The notes beneath the pieces are model-generated. The model was given only the letters and a program-made list of their open reading frames with translations, was not told where the DNA came from and made no database searches. Positions 25,493-40,561 of a stretch of DNA of 64,000 bases are shown in pieces. Where the stretch lies: assembly GCF_007096385.1 (NCBI RefSeq), contig NZ_VJWL01000001.1, positions 1,095,288 to 1,159,287 of the forward strand, written 5' to 3'. Every line of letters begins with the position of its first letter. Position 1 is the first letter of the stretch. The DNA is from Aliidiomarina halalkaliphila (GTDB lineage Bacteria > Pseudomonadota > Gammaproteobacteria > Enterobacterales > Alteromonadaceae). The position numbers and the translations under genes were made by a program.

Positions 25493-27073
25493 TTAGTCGG
25501 TGGGATCTGGTACGGGGTAGATGACATCAGCGATGCGCATCACGCGCTTGGTACTCTCTTCGAAGAGCGCGATTACTTGTAGGCGGCGCGTCACTTCTGG
25601 GGCGGTAATCTCGCCGGAGCGGATTTGCGCCAATAGATCCGTGCGGCGGCTTTTTCTTAAGGCTTTCACGTGCGCTATCGCATCTTCTCGCTCAGCTTCG
25701 TTGAGCTGCTTGAGCGAACCGGTGAGCAGCAACTCCATAAAGGCATTCTTGAGTTCTGGGGTCAGCGCCGCATCGATATCTTCCCTCGGAGTATCTTGTA
25801 ACTCGTGAAACAAGACCCGCAACTGCACACACTCTTCTCGGGCCCAGTTCAGGTTTAAGAATGTTTCGGAAAATTCTTCCAAGCTGCCTTGGGCACCGAG
25901 TTTATTGGAGAAGTCTGCAATGGCATCGAGCAGAACGCTGGTGTTGACGTCTTCTTCGGGAGCCGGCTCCGCACCTTCATCGATGGCCTTGCGTCCTCGA
26001 GCAAGGAGTTGCTTAAAAACACGTTTGATTTCGTTGTGCATCGCGGGCACCCCCATGGCGGGCATGGCTAGCACGGTACTATCTAAGTAGCGGGGCTTCT
26101 CGGAGGTGAGTTCTGGTTGTTTGATCAGGCGTTCCACCCAGCGCAATAGATGGTCGGACAAAAACCACATCAGCAAGATGCCGAGCAAGTTAAATAGCGT
26201 ATGGAATAGCGCCAGGCCGGTGCTTATGTTCGTACGCCCGTCGCCACCGGCGAGCCAGTTGGAGACCCACCAGAGCGGGACGAGCAAAGTGAGCGCGATG
26301 GTTCCGGTGAATACCTTCTCTAGAAGATGAACCATCGCCAAACGTTTCGCATTCGTTGTAGCGCCGATGGAGGCGAGTAGCGACGTTGCCGTGGTGCCGA
26401 GGTTCGCGCCGATTACCAGCGATGCGCCGAGTAGTGGGGAGAGCACGCCGGTTACGGACGCAGTAAGAATGATGGCTAACGCTGCCGAGCTGCTTTGTAT
26501 CAGGGCGGTGAGCACGGCTCCGGCGATCACGCCAAGGAGAATGCCGTACCAGCCGGTGGCGCCGAGGCGGTCAATGGGAATCCATTCGGCTGCGTCGATA
26601 AAGCCATCTCGGAGTAGTCCGAGGCCTAGGAAAAGAACACCAAAGCCCGCGAGCGCAAGGCCAATATGGGCCCAACGCGACTTTTTCATAAAGAGTTGCA
26701 GCAGCATACCGATGCCGATCAGGGGCAAGGCGATGATTTCTACTTTGAGTTTGAGACCGACGAGGGCGACGATCCATGCGGTCATGGTAGTGCCGACGTT
26801 GCTTCCAAACACGACCCAAGCGGCCTGCTTTAGACGCAGCATCCCGGCATTGGTAAAGCCGAGTGTGGCGACGATAACCGCCGACGACGATTGCACGATC
26901 GCAGTAATGCTAAACCCGGTGAAAGCGGCTCGTAACTTTGTTTGTGTGGAACGCTCGAGGAACTGATGCAATTTGTTGCCCGCCGCGGATTTTAGGCCGT
27001 CGGTCATCATACCCATACCCAGCAGCAGCAAACCCAGACCACCCAACGCCATTGTTACTACAACCCACGTCAT
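25493..27073 (-). CDS. Na+/phosphate cotransporter family protein
   Basis: A 526-residue NptA/YjbB-type protein. The membrane part (about residues 1-310) has the two QSSSA repeats of the PNaS family (TAIVQSSSAVIVATLGFTNAG near 58; TALIQSSSAALAIILTASV near 190) and GSNVGTTMTAWI / GANLGTTATSLL. A cytosolic PhoU-like helical domain fills the last 180 residues. It may import phosphate with sodium, or export it as reported for YjbB. The gene is monocistronic. Confidence 0.92.
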   Translation of the reverse strand: MTWVVVTMALGGLGLLLLGMGMMTDGLKSAAGNKLHQFLERSTQTKLRAAFTGFSITAIVQSSSAVIVATLGFTNAGMLRLKQAAWVVFGSNVGTTMTAWIVALVGLKLKVEIIALPLIGIGMLLQLFMKKSRWAHIGLALAGFGVLFLGLGLLRDGFIDAAEWIPIDRLGATGWYGILLGVIAGAVLTALIQSSSAALAIILTASVTGVLSPLLGASLVIGANLGTTATSLLASIGATTNAKRLAMVHLLEKVFTGTIALTLLVPLWWVSNWLAGGDGRTNISTGLALFHTLFNLLGILLMWFLSDHLLRWVERLIKQPELTSEKPRYLDSTVLAMPAMGVPAMHNEIKRVFKQLLARGRKAIDEGAEPAPEEDVNTSVLLDAIADFSNKLGAQGSLEEFSETFLNLNWAREECVQLRVLFHELQDTPREDIDAALTPELKNAFMELLLTGSLKQLNEAEREDAIAHVKALRKSRRTDLLAQIRSGEITAPEVTRRLQVIALFEESTKRVMRIADVIYPVPDPTD

Positions 27074-27099
27074 CCCCGCCCTCCGTCGCTCAACAATTC

Positions 27100-27165
27100 C
27101 GCCCCAGGGGTGAAATTCGTGTCCCGAGCCTTTTTCAACAGTTTCGCCCCAGGGGTGAAACTCTG
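27100..27165. repeat. Family B pair
   Basis: Two cores, 27112 and 27147, only 35 bp apart, so part of the normal spacer is missing. There is no centre. The second core ends 20 bases from the stop of the GDT1 gene. Confidence 0.85.
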
Positions 27166-27175
27166 TTTTTTGCGC

Positions 27176-27760
27176 TTACCCTTTGAAATATTCGTATAAA
27201 CTTAGCAGACCGATGATCACGAAGATACCACTTCCCGCGTATCGAATCGCGTTCAGCGGAAGTTTCTTAGTTAACCAAGCTCCAAAAAAAATCACCGGCA
27301 ACACAACCAACGTCATACCTACCGCAGCCCCAGACGCTACCCGCAGAATGCTGTCGTAATGGGCCGCAAGCATCATAGTCGCCACCTGTGATTTATCGGC
27401 GATTTCAGACACGCTAAAGAGTAGAAAACTTGCCCCAAGGGCTCCCAAGTGAAGATACTTTTTTGGAACATCCGTGGCTTCGTCGGGCTTCTCATTGGGT
27501 GATACCAGAATAGCCATCCCCATCGCAATGAATATTACACCGACGATTAGAGCGACCCATTTGCCATTGAGCAAATCGCCGACGAAAAATCCAAGTGTTC
27601 CGGCGATCCCATGCATCAACGCTGCCGCAGCCACTAAGCCGATCACAATGGCCCACTTCTGATTGGCGTAACGGGCCGCTAACACTAAGGCGATGAATTG
27701 AGTCTTATCACCCATTTCTGCCGCTGCGACGGCTAACAACGCCGTTAAAAATTCAGTCAT
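27176..27760 (-). CDS. TMEM165/GDT1 family transporter, likely manganese exporter
   Basis: A 194-residue inner-membrane protein of six segments in two homologous halves. The family motif E-x-G-D-(K/R)-(T/S) appears as EMGDKTQFIALVLAARY near the N terminus and as EIADKSQVATMMLAAHY near residue 115. Bacterial homologues (MneA, Mnx) export manganese and plant or yeast ones move Ca/Mn against protons. No yybP-ykoY-like leader was seen upstream; the 5' side holds family B repeats. Confidence 0.9.
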   Translation of the reverse strand: MTEFLTALLAVAAAEMGDKTQFIALVLAARYANQKWAIVIGLVAAAALMHGIAGTLGFFVGDLLNGKWVALIVGVIFIAMGMAILVSPNEKPDEATDVPKKYLHLGALGASFLLFSVSEIADKSQVATMMLAAHYDSILRVASGAAVGMTLVVLPVIFFGAWLTKKLPLNAIRYAGSGIFVIIGLLSLYEYFKG

Positions 27761-27814
27761 ATTAATATCTTATCGTTTAGAGGTGCCGTTTGCCGCTATC
27801 ATACCACAAGGCTC

Positions 27815-28010
27815 TCGAACAATTCCGCCCCAGGGGTGAACTCCGAAATCTTCGCCCCTGGGGCGGAGCTTGTGTTTTTAGACATCTCCGCGAGCGACAA
27901 AACTGGCTTAAACCCGCCGCACGAAAGGGTTTCAACAGTTTCACCCCTGGGGCGAAACCCATGTTTTAGGCGGTCTCCGAAATCTTCGCCCCTGGGGCGG
28001 AACTTGTGTT
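27815..28010. repeat. Family B cluster, four copies
   Basis: Cores at 27828 and 27855 (27-bp step, spacer deleted), an 89-bp centre with ACATCTCCGCGAGCGAC, then 27944 and 27989 (45 bp). It fills the gap 27761-28016 between two minus-strand genes. Confidence 0.9.
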
Positions 28011-28016
28011 TTGACA

Positions 28017-28049
28017 GAAAAAGGCCTCGCGGTTTCCACCACGAGGCCT
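28017..28049 (-). terminator. Rho-independent terminator of the binding-protein gene
   Basis: Stem AGGCCTCG/CGAGGCCT (28022-28029 with 28042-28049), 12-base loop, and a run of T on the minus strand. It starts 23 bases after the stop codon. Confidence 0.82.
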
Positions 28050-28072
28050 AACTAATTGTTTGAATCTAAGCC

Positions 28073-28906
28073 CTAATAAAAGCTGTATCTATTGGTGACG
28101 TGTTCGATAAAGCCTTCGTCTATCAGCTCTTGGAGCGCGTCGTTGAATACCTCAACTTGCTCTTTATCAACGGATTCTTTGCTAAACATCACGTACACTT
28201 CCGTTGCTGGAAGGCTAATTTGATGCTTGTCGATAAAGGCACCTAAGCCACGCCGACGAATAATGGACGCGGCCACGAGGTTATCTTCGAGGAAGCCATC
28301 AATTTCACCATCCAGAACTCGTGCTACGTTTAGTTCATTTAACATCGCGCCCACAAATTGTGTCGAATATTCAGAGTCGTACATCAAGCTCTGCAGCTCT
28401 TCGCCATAGTAGTACTCATTCACCGTTCCCACTCGCAAGCCGGCGGCGAGAAACTCTTCTACATTCGACTGATTGTACTGCGACATCCGGTCGCCGCGCA
28501 CAAACAGGCTGAACTGCTCGTTACGATAAGGTACAGAGAACCACGCGAACTCATCTCGAGCGGGCGTTTGCGATGCACCCATCACGAAATCGATGTCGCC
28601 ATTTTGAATCCATTCCATCAGCTCCATCCAGCTGCCTTGCTGCGCCTGAAGGGTGCAATTCATGTGAGACAACGCGCGTTTTGCGATCTCAATATCAACG
28701 CCCCCAACTTCACCACCAGCGCTCATATATTGGTAGGGTTCCCAGCTTTCAAAACCGAGAGTTAATTGACATGGAGGAACGTCCCGTTCAAGGGATGCTT
28801 CAGTAACACCACGCTCAGGTGCTTGAATTTCCTCGCGTTCTGCCGGGCTACAAGCAGCGAACATGGTTACTGCTACTGCTAACAACATTCCGGATACCCA
28901 TCTCAT
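28073..28906 (-). CDS. Amino-acid-type substrate-binding lipoprotein
   Basis: A 277-residue family 3 solute-binding protein. The signal ends with a lipobox-like FAAC. The lobes are recognisable: LTLGFESWEPYQYM, GGVDIEIAKRALSHM, MEWIQNGDIDFVMGASQTPARDEFAWFSVPY, and a late YVMFSKESVDKEQVEVFNDAL. No ABC permease or ATPase gene is adjacent, so it could feed a distant transporter or act as a sensory protein. The ligand is unknown. Confidence 0.87.
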   Translation of the reverse strand: MRWVSGMLLAVAVTMFAACSPAEREEIQAPERGVTEASLERDVPPCQLTLGFESWEPYQYMSAGGEVGGVDIEIAKRALSHMNCTLQAQQGSWMELMEWIQNGDIDFVMGASQTPARDEFAWFSVPYRNEQFSLFVRGDRMSQYNQSNVEEFLAAGLRVGTVNEYYYGEELQSLMYDSEYSTQFVGAMLNELNVARVLDGEIDGFLEDNLVAASIIRRRGLGAFIDKHQISLPATEVYVMFSKESVDKEQVEVFNDALQELIDEGFIEHVTNRYSFY

Positions 28907-28974
28907 GAGGGCCTCCTTTGTTAATGGTTATGAGCCTCGCTTTTAGTGTAGAACACAACCCCAAACGCGCAAGG

Positions 28975-29280
28975 TTGAACAGTTCCGCCCCAGGGGTGAA
29001 ACTCGCGGAGCTGCACCAAAACATAGGTTACGCCCCTGGGGTGAATCTCGCGGAGCTGCATCAAAACATAGGTTACGCCCCTGGGGTGAAACTGTTAAAC
29101 CCTATTACTGACGGAGGCTCCACGCCGATTTCACCGTTCTCGAAAAGAGAGAAAAGTATGACTTCCACCCCTGGGGCGAAAATGTTGAAAATAGAGAAAA
29201 GTTCGACTTCCACCCCTGGGGCGGAAATGTTGAAAAGAGAGAAAAGTTCGACTTCCACCCCTGGGGCGGAAATGTTGGGG
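28975..29280. repeat. Family B cluster, six copies (3+3)
   Basis: Cores at 28988, 29033, 29078, then 29168, 29213, 29258: 45-bp steps, 90-bp centre. It lies in the 435-base divergent gap between the binding-protein gene and arsR, leaving only about 60 bases for the arsR promoter. Confidence 0.94.
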
Positions 29281-29305
29281 TGTTGTTGAGAAACGGATGG
29301 GTGTA

Positions 29306-29341
29306 GTATATTTGTATATGTGTATATTCGGATATTTAAAT
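29306..29341 (+). promoter_or_regulatory. Candidate ArsR operator/promoter
   Basis: Alternating AT stretch TATATTTGTATATGTGTATA followed by TTCGGATATTTAAAT directly before the arsR start. It resembles the AT-rich imperfect dyads bound by ArsR proteins and would overlap the promoter. Assignment by position and composition only. Confidence 0.4.
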
Positions 29342-29683
29342 ATGATTGAGCAAATATCAGGGCAACTAAAAGCATTAGCAGACCCACATCGGGTTGAATT
29401 CTTAGGTTTGTTGCACGCGAAAGGTGAGCTTTGCGTGTGTGAAATCACCTGCGCGTTGAATCAGCCGCAGCCCAAGGTGTCGCGGCACTTGGGGATTATG
29501 CGAAATGCCGGTCTGGTAACTGTGGAACGTCGTGGCCAATGGATGTTTTATTCATTAAATCAAGCGCTTCCAGATTGGGTTCAGCAACTCGCTAAGGATG
29601 TTGTCGAGCAGAATTCGAGAACGTTCGAACAAGCGTCGAATAATCTGAAGGACATGGAACCGATACCGGAGCGTTGCTGCTAA
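29342..29683 (+). CDS. arsR: ArsR family arsenic-responsive repressor
   Basis: A 113-residue winged-helix repressor. The metalloid site is visible as [12 protein letters not shown] (about residues 30-41), with the ELCVC motif of arsenite-sensing ArsR; the recognition helix is [17 protein letters not shown]. Two cysteines end the protein (RCC) and could add a binding site. Arsenite or antimonite binding should release the operator and induce the locus. The start at [17 protein letters not shown] suits the family; the frame is open 15 codons upstream through the AT-rich operator. Its stop overlaps the acr3 start (TAATG). Confidence 0.93.
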   Translation: MIEQISGQLKALADPHRVEFLGLLHAKGELCVCEITCALNQPQPKVSRHLGIMRNAGLVTVERRGQWMFYSLNQALPDWVQQLAKDVVEQNSRTFEQASNNLKDMEPIPERCC

Positions 29684-30714
29684 TGGGAATTTTTGAACGT
29701 TATTTATCTGTTTGGGTGGCCTTGTGCATCAGTGGTGGCATTGCTTTTGGCCTCTTGGTCCCCGATCTTTTTGCCTGGATTGCCGAAGCGGAATACGCGC
29801 AAGTTAATCTAATCGTCGCTGTGCTGATTTGGGCCATGATTTTCCCGATGATGACGCAAGTCAATCTCACCTCCATCAAGCTCGCCACCCGCGAACCCAA
29901 AGGCCTTATCCTTACGCTGGTCGTGAACTGGCTGATTAAACCTTTCACCATGTTCGCACTCGGCTATTTTTTCTTCTATATGGTGTTCGCGGACTTCATT
30001 TCGCCAGAAAATCAAGCGCAATACTTAGCCGGACTCATCTTGCTCGGGGTCGCGCCTTGTACGGCGATGGTGTTCGTATGGAGCCAACTGACCCGCGGCG
30101 ACGCGTCCTACACGTTGCTGCAAGTGTCTGTAAATGATGTAATTTTAATCTTCGCATTCGCGCCCATCGCCGGCCTACTCCTCGGCCTCACCGAACTCAC
30201 GGTGCCTTGGGCCACGCTCACTTTGTCGGTATTGCTATATGTCGTGATTCCTTTCATCGCAGCCATGCTAGTGCGCTGGTGGCTGCTACGCAAAGGCCCT
30301 GAAGCCCTGGTGAAATTTCAACTACGCCTCAAACCAACAGCGGTGATCGGCCTTTGCCTTACGGTATTGATTTTATTCGGTTTGCAGGCGCAATCCATCG
30401 TCAACAGTCCCTTTGTGATGTTGCTCATCGCGGTTCCTTTGGTGCTGCAAACCTACCTTATCTATGGCATCGCATTGACCGGCGCATGGTATTTACGTCT
30501 GCCCTCTCGCATCGCGGCACCGGCCTGTTTAATCGGCACATCGAACTTTTTTGAACTTGCAGTGGCGGTGGCCATCGGCGTTTTTGGCATCACCTCTGGG
30601 GCGGCGCTCGCAACCGTCGTTGGCGTGTTAGTGGAAGTCCCGGTGATGCTTTCGTTGGTTGCCTTGTCGAATCGCATGGCACCCTGGCTCAACGCCCGCA
30701 GCGAAAATAATTAA
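29683..30714 (+). CDS. acr3: ACR3 family arsenite efflux permease
   Basis: A 343-residue inner-membrane protein with ten segments. Family marks are the cysteine in [16 protein letters not shown] (segment 4) and [16 protein letters not shown] (segment 9), both needed for arsenite extrusion. It exports arsenite using the proton motive force. It is coupled to arsR by a one-base overlap. The next gene, 106 bases on, has its own upstream dyad. Confidence 0.94.
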   Translation: MGIFERYLSVWVALCISGGIAFGLLVPDLFAWIAEAEYAQVNLIVAVLIWAMIFPMMTQVNLTSIKLATREPKGLILTLVVNWLIKPFTMFALGYFFFYMVFADFISPENQAQYLAGLILLGVAPCTAMVFVWSQLTRGDASYTLLQVSVNDVILIFAFAPIAGLLLGLTELTVPWATLTLSVLLYVVIPFIAAMLVRWWLLRKGPEALVKFQLRLKPTAVIGLCLTVLILFGLQAQSIVNSPFVMLLIAVPLVLQTYLIYGIALTGAWYLRLPSRIAAPACLIGTSNFFELAVAVAIGVFGITSGAALATVVGVLVEVPVMLSLVALSNRMAPWLNARSENN

Positions 30715-30718
30715 GGCT

Positions 30719-30746
30719 ATACGCAAATTTGTAACTTATTGCGTAT
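30719..30746 (+). promoter_or_regulatory. Perfect dyad upstream of the GAPDH-arsJ genes
   Basis: ATACGCAA (30719-30726) and TTGCGTAT (30739-30746) form a perfect inverted repeat with a 12-base spacer, about 75 bases before the GAPDH start. It is operator-like and differs from the arsR leader, so a second regulator or promoter may control this half of the locus. Confidence 0.45.
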
Positions 30747-30820
30747 ATCTAGTAATGTGGAATGTCATGAATTTTTTATGTGTCCTTGCGTTTAAGACAT
30801 CGCAACAGAAGGAATAATGT

Positions 30821-31828
30821 ATGAGCAGTAAAAAAATTCGCGTTGGAATTAATGGATTTGGCCGTATCGGGCGACTTGCGCTTCGCGCTGGCTTTGGCGC
30901 CGAAGAGTTTGAATTTGTTATGATTAATGACCCGGGCGGCGACGGTAACTTGATGGCGCACCTGTTGGAGTTCGACTCCACCCATGGCCGTTGGGACCGT
31001 AATATCACTAGCGATCCGAACTCCATTACTATTGATGAACAACGCCTGCGTTACACGCAACACAAGGATATTGGCAGCGGCGATTGGTCGGGCTGCGACA
31101 TCGTGATTGAGGCCTCGGGTAAATTTAAAACCGCCGAAGCGATTCAGGCCTATCTGGATCAAGGCGTCGACCATGTGGTCGTGAGTGCGCCGGTGAAAAG
31201 CAAGGGCGTACCCAATGTTGTGGTCGGCGTGAACGATCTGGATTTTGACCCGCTCGAGCATTCTATTGTTAGCGCTGCATCGTGTACTACCAACTGTTTG
31301 GCGCCTGTAGTGGCGGTGATTAACGAGCATTTCGGTATCAAGCATGCGTCGATGACGACCATTCATGCGCTCACCAACACCCAGAGCATCTTGGATGCAC
31401 CGCACAAAGATATCCGCCGAGCTCGCGCGCTTGGCTCGCTGATTCCGACAACCACCGGTTCTGCGCAAGCAATTACCATGATTTTCCCAGAGCTGGAAGG
31501 ACGCATTAACGGTCACGCCGTGCGCGTTCCGATCGACTGCCCCTCTCTCACCGATGTGGTATTTGAAGTGGAGAAGCCGACGTCTGTGAAAGAGGTGAAC
31601 GCCGCATTGAAAGCTGCCGCAGACGATGAACTCGCGGGAATTTTGGGCTACGAAGAGCGTCCTTTGGTGTCGATTGACTACAAAACTGACCCCCGCTCGT
31701 CGATTGTTGATGCGTTATCGACCATGGTGATCAACGAAACGCAGGTGAAAATTTACGCGTGGTACGACAACGAGTGGGCCTACGCCAACCGCGTTATCGA
31801 CCTCGCCAAACGCATCGCCACCCGCTAA
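30821..31828 (+). CDS. ArsJ-associated glyceraldehyde-3-phosphate dehydrogenase
   Basis: A 335-residue GAPDH. It has the NAD site [12 protein letters not shown] at the N terminus, the catalytic [13 protein letters not shown], and [16 protein letters not shown] at the C terminus. In arsenic islands a GAPDH next to arsJ forms 1-arseno-3-phosphoglycerate from arsenate and glyceraldehyde 3-phosphate; ArsJ exports the product, which then breaks down to arsenate. The neighbour arsJ makes this role likely here. AAGGAA precedes the start. A role in ordinary glycolysis cannot be ruled out from the sequence alone. Confidence 0.9.
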   Translation: MSSKKIRVGINGFGRIGRLALRAGFGAEEFEFVMINDPGGDGNLMAHLLEFDSTHGRWDRNITSDPNSITIDEQRLRYTQHKDIGSGDWSGCDIVIEASGKFKTAEAIQAYLDQGVDHVVVSAPVKSKGVPNVVVGVNDLDFDPLEHSIVSAASCTTNCLAPVVAVINEHFGIKHASMTTIHALTNTQSILDAPHKDIRRARALGSLIPTTTGSAQAITMIFPELEGRINGHAVRVPIDCPSLTDVVFEVEKPTSVKEVNAALKAAADDELAGILGYEERPLVSIDYKTDPRSSIVDALSTMVINETQVKIYAWYDNEWAYANRVIDLAKRIATR

Positions 31829-31829
31829 C

Positions 31830-32000
31830 CACAACAATTCCGCCCCAGGGGTGAAACTCAGGTTTTGAGCTATCTTCGAGACCCGTAGAATCCCCCCACA
31901 CCCCTTGGCGGCGCTGAGTTTTAACAGTTTCGCCCCAGGGGTGAAACTCAGGTTTTGAGCCTTGTTCAACAATTCCGCCCCTGGGGTGAAACTGTTATCT
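31830..32000. repeat. Family B cluster, three copies, between GAPDH and arsJ
   Basis: Cores at 31843, 31933 and 31978: a 90-bp centre and one 45-bp step. The centre has CTTCGAGACCCGTAGAATC. The cluster interrupts what should be a two-gene unit; the first core is 14 bases after the GAPDH stop. Confidence 0.92.
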
Positions 32001-32026
32001 CAGGGCCTTTTTGAGAAGAAGAATCA

Positions 32027-33211
32027 ATGAATCTGCAGCAATATTTGGTGATTACGGGAAATTATTGGGCGTTTACGCTGACCGATGGCGCCTTGCGTAT
32101 GCTTGTAGTGCTGTTTTTCCACCAGCTCGGCTACTCCCCTCTCGAAATCGCCATGCTATTCATTTTCTATGAGTTTTTTGGCGTCGTCACGAACCTGTTG
32201 GGCGGCTATTTAGGCGCTCGCATTGGGCTCAATCGAACCATGCAAATTGGTTTGGTGCTTCAAATCATTGCCCTCGCAGCACTTACCGTGCCTACCGAAT
32301 TTCTCACCATTGTGTGGGTGATGGCCGCTCAAGCGATTTCAGGAATCGCTAAAGATCTCAATAAGATGAGCGCAAAAAGCGCGATTAAATTACTGGTTCC
32401 TGATAACGCTCAAAGCACTCTTTATAAGTGGGTTGCGATTCTCACTGGCTCGAAGAATGCACTCAAGGGTGTCGGCTTCTTTCTCGGCGGCCTGCTGCTC
32501 ACGCTGTTTGGATTTGTCGGCGCACTCTACACCTTAATGGCGCTTTTGCTAGTTACGTGGTTGCTCAGTTTAATCATGCTGCAAAGTGAGTTGGGTAAGG
32601 CGAAGGCCAAACCTAAGTTCAATGAAATATTCTCAAAAAGCCGAGCAATCAATATCTTATCCGCCGCGCGTATGTTCCTGTTTGGTGCCCGAGATGTGTG
32701 GTTCGTTATTGCTCTGCCCGTGGTACTGAGCCAACAGTTTAACTGGGACCACTGGCAAGTTGGCGCGTTTCTCGCCATTTGGGTTATCTTTTACGGCTTT
32801 ATCCAGGGCATTGCGCCGCGGTTAACTGGACGCGGCCATGGCGATATTGAACAAGGGCCAAGTCGCAACGCCGCCGTACTCTGGGCTGCGGGATTAACGC
32901 TCGTGCCGCTAGGAATTGCGTTGTTGCTCAACGCCGGTGTCGCCCCACAGTGGGTGATTGTTATCGGCTTGCTGATGTTCGCGTTTATGTTCGCCGTAAA
33001 CTCCTCACTGCACAGCTACTTAATTATTCGCTTTGCCAACGCCGACGGCGTATCCCTCGACGTCGGCTTCTACTACATGGCCAACGCCATGGGCCGCCTC
33101 ATAGGTACAGTCCTTTCCGGTTTGATCTTCCAAACCGCGGGCTTTGTCGCTTGTTTACTGGTCTCCGTCGCCTTCCTCGCCACCAGCACTATCATCGTAC
33201 GTCGCTTATAA
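32027..33211 (+). CDS. arsJ: Organoarsenical efflux transporter ArsJ
   Basis: A 394-residue major-facilitator protein with eleven or twelve membrane segments. The opening LQQYLVITGNYWAFTLTDG and ALRMLVVLFFHQLGYSPLEIA are typical of ArsJ, and KDLNKMSAKSAIKLLVP lies in the cytosolic loop. It exports 1-arseno-3-phosphoglycerate made by the adjacent GAPDH, giving arsenate resistance without prior reduction. Together with arsR-acr3 the locus handles both arsenite and arsenate. GAAGAA-like purines precede the ATG. Confidence 0.93.
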   Translation: MNLQQYLVITGNYWAFTLTDGALRMLVVLFFHQLGYSPLEIAMLFIFYEFFGVVTNLLGGYLGARIGLNRTMQIGLVLQIIALAALTVPTEFLTIVWVMAAQAISGIAKDLNKMSAKSAIKLLVPDNAQSTLYKWVAILTGSKNALKGVGFFLGGLLLTLFGFVGALYTLMALLLVTWLLSLIMLQSELGKAKAKPKFNEIFSKSRAINILSAARMFLFGARDVWFVIALPVVLSQQFNWDHWQVGAFLAIWVIFYGFIQGIAPRLTGRGHGDIEQGPSRNAAVLWAAGLTLVPLGIALLLNAGVAPQWVIVIGLLMFAFMFAVNSSLHSYLIIRFANADGVSLDVGFYYMANAMGRLIGTVLSGLIFQTAGFVACLLVSVAFLATSTIIVRRL

Positions 33212-33219
33212 CCCTGAAA

Positions 33220-33525
33220 ACACGAGTTTCACCCCAGGGGCACAATTATCGGAGCCGGCCCAAAACACGAGTTTCACCCCAGGGGTGCAATTGTCGGAGT
33301 CGGCCGAAAACACGAGTTTCACCCCTGGGGCACAATTGTTAAAAGCTGCATTCGGCGGGGCATGCAGCGCGATTTATGGAACCTCGGAGACACCCTGAAA
33401 CCTGCATTCCACCCCTGGGGCGGAATTGTTGAAAAAGGCGCTGAAACTGAACTCCACCCCTGGGGCGGAATTGTTGAAAACGGCGCTGAACCTGCATTCC
33501 ACCCCTGGGGCACAAATGTTGTGGG
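33220..33525. repeat. Family B cluster, six copies (3+3)
   Basis: Cores at 33232, 33277, 33322, then 33412, 33457, 33502: 45-bp steps, 90-bp centre, whose minus strand reads TCTCCGAGGTTCCATAAATC. It starts 20 bases after the arsJ stop and fills most of the 401-base gap before gltB. Confidence 0.95.
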
Positions 33526-33612
33526 GGTATAGTTGGCATTCAGGGGATTTATGCGCGGGTTGGGGATTTTCTGATATGGTGAATGGAGAATATACAACAG
33601 CGGAGGGCTTGT

Positions 33613-39623
<6,011 letters not shown>

Positions 39624-39629
39624 GCCGGG

Positions 39630-39935
39630 CTTCAACAACTCCGCCCCAGGGGTGAAACTCATATTCTCAGCGGGGTTCAACAATTGTGCCCCAGGGGTGA
39701 AACTGGTTTTTTCCCCGATCTCCGCGATCGAACAAATCCCCCACACCCCGCTCCCCCATTGGAGTTCAACAACTCCACCCCAGGGGTGAAACTCGTGTTT
39801 CGCAGCATCTCCAACCGTTCCGCCCCAGGGGTGAAACTCGTGTTTCGCGGCATCTCCAACCGTTCCGCCCCAGGGGGTGAAACTCGTGTTTCGCGGCATC
39901 TCCAACAACTCCGCCCCAGGGGTGAAACTCGTGTT
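39630..39935. repeat. Family B cluster, six copies (2+4)
   Basis: Cores at 39644 and 39689, an 89-bp centre (GATCTCCGCGATCGAACAAA), then 39778, 39823, 39868 and 39914. The last step is 46 bp because the copy at 39868 has one extra G. It lies between the convergent gltD and asnC genes, 20 and 13 bases from their stop codons, so it spans the whole convergent gap. Confidence 0.94.
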
Positions 39936-40382
39936 TTAAGCGCGGATATTGCGCTGAATGGGGCTTTGTAAGGAGATTAATGTTTCCGTGGATTGGATTT
40001 CGTCGATGACCTGCAGCCGCTCGATCAGCAAGCGCTGTAAGTCGTCGATGTTCTTTACTAACACCTTGATGAGTACGCTGTATTGGCCTGTGGTGTAGTA
40101 GGCCTCGGTAACTTCCGGTAGTGCTTTTAGCTTTTCTAACGCAGATGGATAATCGCCAGCCTGACGCAAGATAATGCCGATGAAACAACAAATGTCGTAG
40201 CCGAGTTTGCGGTGATCAATCGCTAATTTGGCGCCGGTAACTATCCCCGCTTTACGCATTTTCTCAACCCGTACATGCACGGTTGCAGGCGACACGCCGT
40301 TCGCTTTGGCAATCTCTGCGTATGAAAGGCGCGCGTTGTCGCTTAACGCGTTCAATATTTTTTTATCTAAATTATCGATCAT
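39936..40382 (-). CDS. asnC: Transcriptional regulator AsnC
   Basis: A 148-residue Lrp/AsnC-family regulator, close to the 152-residue E. coli AsnC. The HTH is SYAEIAKANGVSPATVHVRVEKMRKAG, quoted in outline at residues 20-46 (key: SPATVHVRVEKM). The ligand-binding RAM domain keeps YDICCFIGIIL and VTEAYYTTGQYS. In E. coli AsnC activates asnA when asparagine is scarce and is divergent from it, exactly as here. Confidence 0.94.
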   Translation of the reverse strand: MIDNLDKKILNALSDNARLSYAEIAKANGVSPATVHVRVEKMRKAGIVTGAKLAIDHRKLGYDICCFIGIILRQAGDYPSALEKLKALPEVTEAYYTTGQYSVLIKVLVKNIDDLQRLLIERLQVIDEIQSTETLISLQSPIQRNIRA

Positions 40383-40561
40383 CTAAGCAAACTCCCTATT
40401 TACGCGCTTATAATAACGAATACTTAAATAAATAGCCAAATTTTAAAATATATCCACATCATAATTAGCTTTTGTTAAAACACTATTGAACACATAGACA
40501 CTTTGACGATAAAACATCTACATAGCATCAACGCATATACAATTTAACGTGAGAGGTTCCC

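Noticed and set aside
27761..28072. yybP-ykoY manganese riboswitch before the GDT1 gene
   Set aside because: The region consists of family B repeats; no conserved riboswitch core could be recognised.
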